DNA of 64,000 nucleotides from Enterobacteriaceae bacterium UBA5654 (lineage in GTDB: Bacteria > Pseudomonadota > Gammaproteobacteria > Enterobacterales > Enterobacteriaceae): positions 55,115 through 119,114 of the forward strand of contig DIJC01000005.1 of the NCBI GenBank assembly GCA_002421005.1, written 5' to 3'. The notes under the pieces were generated by a model that was not told where the DNA came from, made no database searches, and saw nothing but the letters and a program-made list of their open reading frames with translations. Numbering within the stretch: position 1 is the stretch's first letter; the number at the start of each line of letters is the position of its first letter. Both the position numbers and the translations under genes were made by a program. Shown piece after piece: positions 58,309-64,000 of the stretch.

Positions 58309-59892
58309 TTAACCTCTGTTATATGTCGAATTCAATGGAGCACCCTGACTGAGCGGCCGCGCAGCGGGTTTATTACGATTGAGATAACCAATATTGTTAT
58401 TTCCCCACAGCGACTCGTAAGGCATACCCGCCAGCATCTCAACCGTGGCACGGGCTGCCGGAGTCACGCTTTCCGGGATCGCATGTCCGGCCTCGCGCAT
58501 CTTCGCCGTCTCCTCACGCAGCACGCTGTGCGTATGGAGATTCAGTTTAAAGCGCAGTGACACCAGGAAGCCGCAGGCCAGTACCGCAATGGTGCCGAAG
58601 CTTAAAATCATCAGAATGGTGTGGCTGACTTCAGGCGGCTGCGTTTTTTGCCCGGAGACAAAACCGGACATCTGCATGATGATGCCCACCAGCATGACCG
58701 CCCCGGCCTGCGACGCCTTGCGCGTCAGCGTCATGATCCCGGCGAAAATGCCTTCGCGGCGCTGGCCGGTGATCACTTCATCGACGTCAGCGATGTAGGT
58801 ATAGGTATTCCACGGCACATAGTTGATGCCACCGCGTCCCAGCCCGGCGATAGCGGAAATCAGCAGCAGCAGCGCGTAGACGTCGCTTAAACCCGCGTAA
58901 TACAGCACCGCATAGGAAACAGACGCCAGACCAAATAGCACCACCACCATCCGGTAGGAGGGAGCCGGTCCAAAACGGATGCACAGCGGGATCATCGCAA
59001 TCACCGCAAGGAACTGGCAGATCGCCATCGTACCCAGCAGGTTGGAGGCCAGCGAGGCTTCCTGCATCAGCACGAACACCACGTAGTAGGTAAATACCGC
59101 GTTGAAAACATCCTGGGCAATATAACCACCGAGATACATCCCCAGATGCTGACGGAAGATTTTGATTCGCAGGGTGGAGGAAAGCTCTGTCACCAGACGG
59201 CGCAGGCTTTGACCCAGGGTGAGATGACGTTTTTCTTCTTCTGCCCGCAGCGCCGCTTCGGTCCACTCTTCGCGCGGACGCTCCCAGGTATAGCACCACA
59301 CCAGGGTGAGCATAATGGCGCACAGCACCGAGAAAACCAGGCTGGCGTAGAAGAATGACACCGGGTTATCTTTGCCGAAAATCGCCAGCAGCACGCCCGG
59401 CAGGAAGGAGGCGAGGATCGCTGACATCTGCGCCATGGAAATGCGCGCGCCGGAAAATTTGGTTTTCTGTTTGAAATCGTCGGTCATCTCCGGCACCAGC
59501 GTTTCATACGGCACGAGGATCATGGTGTACACCACGTCAAACACCAGATAGGTCAGCAGGTAGTACCAGAAGCTCATCTCCCCGACCCACATCAGCGAAT
59601 AGCTGAAGACACAGGGAATGCCGAGCAGAATGAAAAATTTACGGCGGCCAAAACGCTTGCCGAGCCAGGTAGAGCCGAAGTTATCGGTCAAAAAACCCAT
59701 CAACGGGCTGACCACCGCATCAAGTACCCTTGCGGTGGCAAAAATAAACGTGGCTTCAATCGGCGATAAGCCGCAGAAGGTGGTGTAAAAATACAGTAGC
59801 CATGCGGCGGTGAGCGCGGTCGTCCCTGCGCCGAGGAAATCGCCCGATCCATAGGCCAGATAGTTTGCGAGTCCTGGTTTACGTGTTTTCAT
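58309..59892 (-). CDS. GPH-family oligosaccharide transporter (RhiT/TogT type)
   Basis: A 527-aa membrane protein with about twelve segments, of the glycoside-pentoside-hexuronide:cation symporter family. The N-terminal YLAYGSGDFLGAGTTALTAA and the RVLDAVVSPLMGFLTDNFGS, FGRRKFFILLGIP loop are typical. Linked to a GH105 hydrolase, it most likely imports short unsaturated rhamnogalacturonides or galacturonides, like RhiT of Dickeya. A soluble C-terminal tail of about 60 residues is longer than in many relatives. A KdgR-like box lies about 170 bases upstream of the ATG. The locus interrupts the E. coli order argS-yecT-flhE. Confidence 0.87.
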   Translation of the reverse strand: MKTRKPGLANYLAYGSGDFLGAGTTALTAAWLLYFYTTFCGLSPIEATFIFATARVLDAVVSPLMGFLTDNFGSTWLGKRFGRRKFFILLGIPCVFSYSLMWVGEMSFWYYLLTYLVFDVVYTMILVPYETLVPEMTDDFKQKTKFSGARISMAQMSAILASFLPGVLLAIFGKDNPVSFFYASLVFSVLCAIMLTLVWCYTWERPREEWTEAALRAEEEKRHLTLGQSLRRLVTELSSTLRIKIFRQHLGMYLGGYIAQDVFNAVFTYYVVFVLMQEASLASNLLGTMAICQFLAVIAMIPLCIRFGPAPSYRMVVVLFGLASVSYAVLYYAGLSDVYALLLLISAIAGLGRGGINYVPWNTYTYIADVDEVITGQRREGIFAGIMTLTRKASQAGAVMLVGIIMQMSGFVSGQKTQPPEVSHTILMILSFGTIAVLACGFLVSLRFKLNLHTHSVLREETAKMREAGHAIPESVTPAARATVEMLAGMPYESLWGNNNIGYLNRNKPAARPLSQGAPLNSTYNRG

Positions 59893-60063
59893 TGCCGTAC
59901 CCTGTTTTTATTTTGGGATACCCCCGGCAATTTGGCTTCGCCAAAGGGAGTTATTACACGGCTACAGTAAGAGTATGCAGAAAGGGATTCCTTTCCGTTT
60001 TTGCCATGCCCGTCCCTCAGATGGCAAAATTGCAAAGAGTCGCGCTACGAACCTCACTGATTT

Positions 60064-60080
60064 ATAAAACAGCGTTTCTC
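60064..60080. promoter_or_regulatory. KdgR-like operator upstream of the transporter/GH105 operon
   Basis: ATAAAACAGCGTTTCTC has the AAACA-GC-GTTTC core of KdgR boxes (AATGAAACA-N-TGTTTCATT type). It lies in the 262-bp region before the transporter. The kdgR gene is itself in this window. Pattern match, not tested. Confidence 0.6.
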
Positions 60081-60154
60081 TTGTATCAAAAGGAGGGGTC
60101 AAAAATGCGAGCCAGCCATCAGTTTTTCCTGACAGCCGGTGAAAAAGAGAGCGA

Positions 60155-60547
60155 TTAGCGGTAGTTGACGATCACCTGATTACGACGAACATTCAGCGCC
60201 GGAAGCAGACGTCCACCGCCGGGCACATCCCAGACAAAACGCAGCGGTTCCACCGCCGGTACGCCCTGTAAACCCCAGGTCGTACCGCTTTGCCCATCCA
60301 GCGTCACGCAGCGGGTTTGTGAGCACAGGCGCACGTTAAGCCCGGCGGGCGTCGGGCCGTTCAGTTCATAACGCCAGGCGACGAGGGTGATCAGGCCGCT
60401 CACCGCCTGCGACGAGGCCAGCGGTGCAGACGAAGCGGCAACGCCCCGGTGATTCAACGTCACGCCGCGTCCGCTGGCCTGCCACGCCCCCTCGCCCGCC
60501 GCCATCGCACCGAATGGCAGCAGCATCAGCCACAGTAGCGCGCGCAT
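60155..60547 (-). CDS. flhE: Flagellar protein FlhE
   Basis: A 130-aa periplasmic protein with a short signal peptide (MRALLWLMLLPFGAMAAGEG) and a small beta-rich domain with two cysteines (RLCSQTRCVTL), matching FlhE. In Salmonella FlhE prevents proton leakage through the flagellar export apparatus (established). The ATG overlaps the flhA stop by one base, so it is the third gene of flhBAE. The transporter/GH105 operon follows on the same strand after 262 bases. Confidence 0.92.
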   Translation of the reverse strand: MRALLWLMLLPFGAMAAGEGAWQASGRGVTLNHRGVAASSAPLASSQAVSGLITLVAWRYELNGPTPAGLNVRLCSQTRCVTLDGQSGTTWGLQGVPAVEPLRFVWDVPGGGRLLPALNVRRNQVIVNYR

Positions 60548-62625
60548 TATTTGCCTCCGATCGTGGCGGTCATGCGGATGTTACGGTTATCCGACAGTTC
60601 CATATTTGACAGCACAATCAGCTGCGGCAGGCTGCGGCGCAGGAAGCGCGACAGCAACGGACGCAGCGCGTGATTCACCAGCAGCACCGGCGGCGCGCCC
60701 AGCATTTCCTGGCGCGCCAGCGCTTCCTGAGTCTGCGCCAGCAGGCGGTCTGCCAGTCCCGGCTCCAGCCCGCCGCCGCCCTGCAACGCCTGCAACAGCA
60801 GACGCTCCAGCGGCGTGTCAAGGCCAATCACCTGAACTTCACCGCTGCCGGGGAACCATTGCTGGGTGATCGCCCGACCCAGCGCCACGCGTACCACCGC
60901 CGTCAGCTCATGCGGATCGTTCTGAACCGGCGCGTGCTCCGCCAGCGTCTCCAGAATGGTGCGCATATCGCGGATCGGCACTTTTTCTTCGAGCAGATTT
61001 TGCAGCACTTTATGCAGGGTGGTCAGCGTCACCACGCCCGGCACCAGGTCTTCCGTCAGCTTCGGCATTTCCTGGGTCACGCGCTCCAGCAGTTGCTGCG
61101 CTTCCTGACGCCCGAACAGCTCGGCGGCAAACTGGCTAATCAGATGATTAAGATGTGTCGCCACCACGGTACTGGCCTCAACGACGGTAAATCCCTGGAT
61201 CTGCGCCTGCTCTTTCAACGCGCTCTCAATCCAGATGGCCGCCAGGCCGAAAGCCGGATCGACGGTCTGCTCACCCGGCAGCGTACCGGCTGCGGTGCCG
61301 GGGTTAATCGCCAGCCAGCGCCCCGGATAAGCTTCGCCGCTGCCAATTTCCACGCCCTTCATCAAAATGCGATAGCGTGCCGGGGAGAGATCCATATTGT
61401 CGCGGATATGCACCACCGGGGGGAGAAAGCCAAGATCCTGGGCGATTTTTTTGCGGATGCTGCGAATGCGCCCCAGCAGTTCGCCATCCTGCTGGAAATC
61501 CACCATCGGGATCAGCCGGTAGCCGACCTCCATTCCCAGCGTATCTTCAAGCTGGACATCGCTCCACGTGGCTTCTGCGGCCTGGGTGTTTTCCGGCATT
61601 CTGACCGGTTGCGGCTCGGCGACGACGTTTGTCTCGCGACCCCGGCTCCACCAGGCCAGCCCCAGTAAAGCCGCCGTAAACAGCAGGAATACAAAGTTCG
61701 GCATTCCCGGCACCAGCCCCAGTAACCCCAGCACGCCTGCGCTAAGCAGCATCACGCGCGGGTTATTGAAAAGCTGCGTCACCATCTGTTCGCCGACGTC
61801 CTGCTCGGTGCTGACGCGGGTAACGATAACCCCCGCCGCCGTGGAGATCACCAGCGCCGGGATTTGCGCGACCAGACCGTCACCGATGGTCAGCAGGGTG
61901 TAGGATTCCGCCGCTTTTGCCATCGGCAAGCCGTGCTGGAGAACGCCGACCAGCAGTCCGCCGATGACGTTGATCACCATAATCAGGATGCCCGCGACCG
62001 CATCGCCGCGCACGAACTTACTTGCCCCGTCCATTGAGCCGTAGAAGTCCGCTTCCTGAGTGACTTCCGAGCGGCGCTTTTTCGCCTCATCTTCGCCAAT
62101 AAGTCCGGCGTTGAGGTCGGCGTCAATCGCCATCTGCTTGCCCGGCATCCCGTCCAGCACAAAGCGCGCGCCCACTTCGGCGATACGCCCCGCGCCCTTG
62201 GTGATAACCATAAAGTTGATGATCACCAGGATGATAAACACCACGATACCGATGGCAAAATTACCGCCGACGAGAAAATGGCCGAAGGCTTCAACCACTT
62301 TACCCGCCGCCGCCGCGCCGGTATGCCCGTCCATCAGAATAATACGCGTAGAGGCCACGTTCAGCGCGAGGCGCAGCAGGGTGGTAAACAGCAGAATGGT
62401 CGGGAAGGCGGCAAATTCCAGCGTGCGCTGGGTAAACATCGCCACCAGCAGCACCATAATCGACAGCGCAATGTTAAAGGTAAACAGCATATCGAGGACG
62501 AAGGCCGGAAGCGGCAGCACCATCATCGACAGGATCAGTAAAATCAGCACCGGTCCGGCCAGCACCTGCCATTGGGTGGATTTCAGGTTGTTGGGCAGAC
62601 GTAACATTGCTACCAGGTTAGCCAT
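60547..62625 (-). CDS. flhA: Flagellar export protein FlhA
   Basis: A 692-aa protein: eight membrane segments (about 20-310) with the conserved FHIPEP loop (ITKGAGRIAEVGARFVLDGM, PGKQMAIDADLNAG) and a cytoplasmic domain forming the nonameric ring that docks export substrates and chaperones. Length and sequence match E. coli FlhA. An ATG five codons upstream is open, but ATG at 62625 has AAGGA at good spacing and gives the known N-terminus. It overlaps the flhB stop by 8 bases and touches flhE. Confidence 0.96.
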   Translation of the reverse strand: MANLVAMLRLPNNLKSTQWQVLAGPVLILLILSMMVLPLPAFVLDMLFTFNIALSIMVLLVAMFTQRTLEFAAFPTILLFTTLLRLALNVASTRIILMDGHTGAAAAGKVVEAFGHFLVGGNFAIGIVVFIILVIINFMVITKGAGRIAEVGARFVLDGMPGKQMAIDADLNAGLIGEDEAKKRRSEVTQEADFYGSMDGASKFVRGDAVAGILIMVINVIGGLLVGVLQHGLPMAKAAESYTLLTIGDGLVAQIPALVISTAAGVIVTRVSTEQDVGEQMVTQLFNNPRVMLLSAGVLGLLGLVPGMPNFVFLLFTAALLGLAWWSRGRETNVVAEPQPVRMPENTQAAEATWSDVQLEDTLGMEVGYRLIPMVDFQQDGELLGRIRSIRKKIAQDLGFLPPVVHIRDNMDLSPARYRILMKGVEIGSGEAYPGRWLAINPGTAAGTLPGEQTVDPAFGLAAIWIESALKEQAQIQGFTVVEASTVVATHLNHLISQFAAELFGRQEAQQLLERVTQEMPKLTEDLVPGVVTLTTLHKVLQNLLEEKVPIRDMRTILETLAEHAPVQNDPHELTAVVRVALGRAITQQWFPGSGEVQVIGLDTPLERLLLQALQGGGGLEPGLADRLLAQTQEALARQEMLGAPPVLLVNHALRPLLSRFLRRSLPQLIVLSNMELSDNRNIRMTATIGGK

Positions 62626-63766
62626 CAGTGTCCTTCTCATTCATAAAATCCAGCGCCTCAGGCACCGGAAGATTTTCAGGTTTTTGCGGGCGCTGCCCAC
62701 CCGCCAGCCGCCAGCGTTTAAGCTGCCAGACCCACGCCAGCACTTCCGCCACCGCCGCATAAAGCTGACCGGGGATCTGCTGACCAATTTCTGCGTGCCG
62801 GTACAGCGCACGCGCCAGCGGCGGAGCCTCCAGTACCGGAACGCGATGTTCGGCGGCGATTTCGCGGATGCGCAGCGCCACCAGTCCCGCGCCCTTGGCC
62901 ACCACTTTCGGTGCGCTCATCTTCTTTTCGTCATACTGCAACGCCACGGAATAATGCGTCGGGTTGGTGACGATGACATCGGCCTTTGGCACATCCGCCA
63001 TCATCCGTCGCCGGGCGGCAGCACGCTGCATCTGGCGAATGCGTCCCTTGACGTGCGGGTCGCCCTCGCTTTGCTTAAACTCATCGCGGATATCCTGCCG
63101 CGACATGCGCAGTTTTTTGACGTGACTGTAGATTTGCCAGAAGACGTCAAAGCCCACCATCGGGATCACGCCCAGCGCCACCAGCAGCGTACACAGACCG
63201 ACCAGATTGAGCGCGTTGCCCATCGCCGTCAGCGGCGACTGGCTGATCAGATGCATCATATCCGGCCAGTGCGACCAGAGATAAAAACCGGTCACGCTGC
63301 CGACCAGTACCGATTTCAGCAGCGCCTTAACCAGTTCCGCCACCGACTGTGCGGAAAACATTTTTTTGATGCCGGGCAGCGGATTGAGTTTGTCGAATTT
63401 GAACGCCAGCGATTTGCCGCTGAACACCAGCCCGCCGAGCATCACCGGTGCCACCAGCGCGACCAGCACTACGCCGACAATCAGCGGCAGAAGCCCAAGC
63501 ATAGCCTCGCGGATCAGGCGAATAATCTGCCCAAGGATCAGGTTGGGATCGTTAATGATGCTGTGATCGAAGCGCAGCCCGGACGACAGCAGGCTCGCCA
63601 GCTTGCGTGCCAGCGACTCGCCGCCCATCCAGATGACGCACACGCCGACCAGTAAAATCAGCAGCGAGGTTAGCTCACGGGATCGGGGGATCTGCCCTTC
63701 TTCTCGCGCTTTTTCAAGTCGGTGGGGTGTGGGGGCTTCTGTTTTGTCGTCGCTATCTTCTGCCAC
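62618..63766 (-). CDS. flhB: Flagellar export specificity switch FlhB
   Basis: A 382-aa protein with four membrane segments (about 30-210) and a cytoplasmic domain containing the autocleavage NPTH in DVIVTNPTHYSVALQYD, which switches export from rod/hook to filament subunits. Length equals E. coli FlhB. It overlaps flhA by 8 bases in the flhBAE operon (FlhDC-controlled class 2 in relatives). The start ATG at 63766 is preceded by GAGAGTATT; a possible FlhDC half-site at about 63845-63865 is too weak to list separately. Confidence 0.96.
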   Translation of the reverse strand: MAEDSDDKTEAPTPHRLEKAREEGQIPRSRELTSLLILLVGVCVIWMGGESLARKLASLLSSGLRFDHSIINDPNLILGQIIRLIREAMLGLLPLIVGVVLVALVAPVMLGGLVFSGKSLAFKFDKLNPLPGIKKMFSAQSVAELVKALLKSVLVGSVTGFYLWSHWPDMMHLISQSPLTAMGNALNLVGLCTLLVALGVIPMVGFDVFWQIYSHVKKLRMSRQDIRDEFKQSEGDPHVKGRIRQMQRAAARRRMMADVPKADVIVTNPTHYSVALQYDEKKMSAPKVVAKGAGLVALRIREIAAEHRVPVLEAPPLARALYRHAEIGQQIPGQLYAAVAEVLAWVWQLKRWRLAGGQRPQKPENLPVPEALDFMNEKDTDG

Positions 63767-63941
63767 GCAATACTCTCATTACAGTTCCGTCGGGAGCATG
63801 ATGCCAAAAGTAAGCCGCTGTCATGGGCGGATTAACGCCTAAAAATGGTCGGATTTATCGCGTTCGATGGGGGTTGGATGTAACGGTTGGTGTGTATTCT
63901 GCGAAAAACTGACACCGGACATCACCACGAACTCGGTCTGT

Positions 63942-63973
63942 TCCCTCTCCCGGGGGAGAGGGTCAGGGTGAGG
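63942..63973. repeat. REP-like dispersed palindromic element at the window edge
   Basis: TCCCTCTCCCGGGGGAGAGG is followed by GTCAGGGTGAGGG. This GGGAGAGGGT-AGGGTGAGGG pattern is a common dispersed intergenic repeat in Enterobacter, Klebsiella and relatives (from memory). The inner CCCTCTCCC-GGGGGAGAGGG dyad can form a stable stem. It lies about 200 bases upstream of flhB. Confidence 0.65.
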
Positions 63974-64000
63974 GCGTTTACGTGAGACAAGGAGGACAGA

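Noticed and set aside
59865..60158. Plus-strand 97-codon frame upstream of flhE
   Set aside because: It covers the transporter promoter and KdgR-like box and starts inside the transporter gene in antisense; composition is not protein-like.
62060..63655. 531-codon plus-strand frame across flhA and flhB
   Set aside because: Crosses two conserved genes in antisense, rich in His/Arg/Gln as typical of reverse reading.
1..64000. CRISPR arrays, insertion sequences, prophage or tRNA-linked islands
   Set aside because: No regularly spaced repeats, transposase or integrase frames, or tRNA-like sequence found; accessory changes are single-gene sized.

Overview
The window is a chromosomal segment of a member of the Enterobacteriaceae. 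Gene order and protein sequences follow the Escherichia coli manXYZ to flhB segment almost gene for gene. A PBP3SAL-type ftsI paralogue next to rlmA, and the absence of yobB, pphA, torYZ and an intact yebB at their E. coli positions, point to an Enterobacter/Lelliottia/Citrobacter/Salmonella-like genome rather than E. coli. The species cannot be named from the sequence alone. No tRNA, rRNA, insertion sequence, prophage or CRISPR array was seen.

Layout. 1-3300: end of manX, manY, manZ (mannose PTS), yobD, and mntP with a Mn riboswitch and two MntR-like operators. 3270-8000: rlmA, the ftsI paralogue, cspC-yobF, yebO, mgrB, yobH. 8000-18900: kdgR, yebQ, htpX, prc, proQ, msrC, yebS-yebT (letAB). 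18900-24400: rsmF, yebV, yebW, an unknown 61-aa gene, the SdsR/SraC antisense sRNA pair, yebY-yebZ-yobA (copper), holE, exoX. 24400-36400: ptrB, yebE, yebF, yebG (SOS), purT, the Entner-Doudoroff/pentose-phosphate cluster eda-edd-zwf-hexR, pykA. 36400-42200: an unknown secreted protein downstream of lpxM, mepM, znuA/znuCB. 42200-48700: ruvB-ruvA, an unknown membrane gene that has replaced most of yebB, ruvC, yebC, nudB, aspS. 48900-56600: yecD-yecE, yecN, cmoA-cmoB, cutC (with the MicL sRNA in its 3' part), a DUF2238 gene, yecM, argS. 56600-64000: a frameshifted small gene, a GH105 hydrolase with a GPH-family sugar transporter (RhiN/RhiT type), then flhE-flhA-flhB and a repeat at the edge.

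Functional links. Several local regulators sit with their likely targets. HexR is divergent from zwf, which carries a perfect HexR-type palindrome. edd carries a GntR-type palindrome inside its first codons and a second about 0.2 kb upstream. KdgR is encoded here and a KdgR-like box precedes the pectin-fragment transporter, whose products feed towards Eda, also encoded here. Zur, LexA (two), PurR, PhoP and sigma-E type sites could also be read directly.

Most of the window is conserved core. The less explained parts are the small accessory replacements (21148, 36420, 44066, 53391), three eroded or frame-altered small genes (yobF, yebB remnant, 56647) and the pectin-fragment locus. I did not find a convincing multi-gene undescribed defence or metabolic system.
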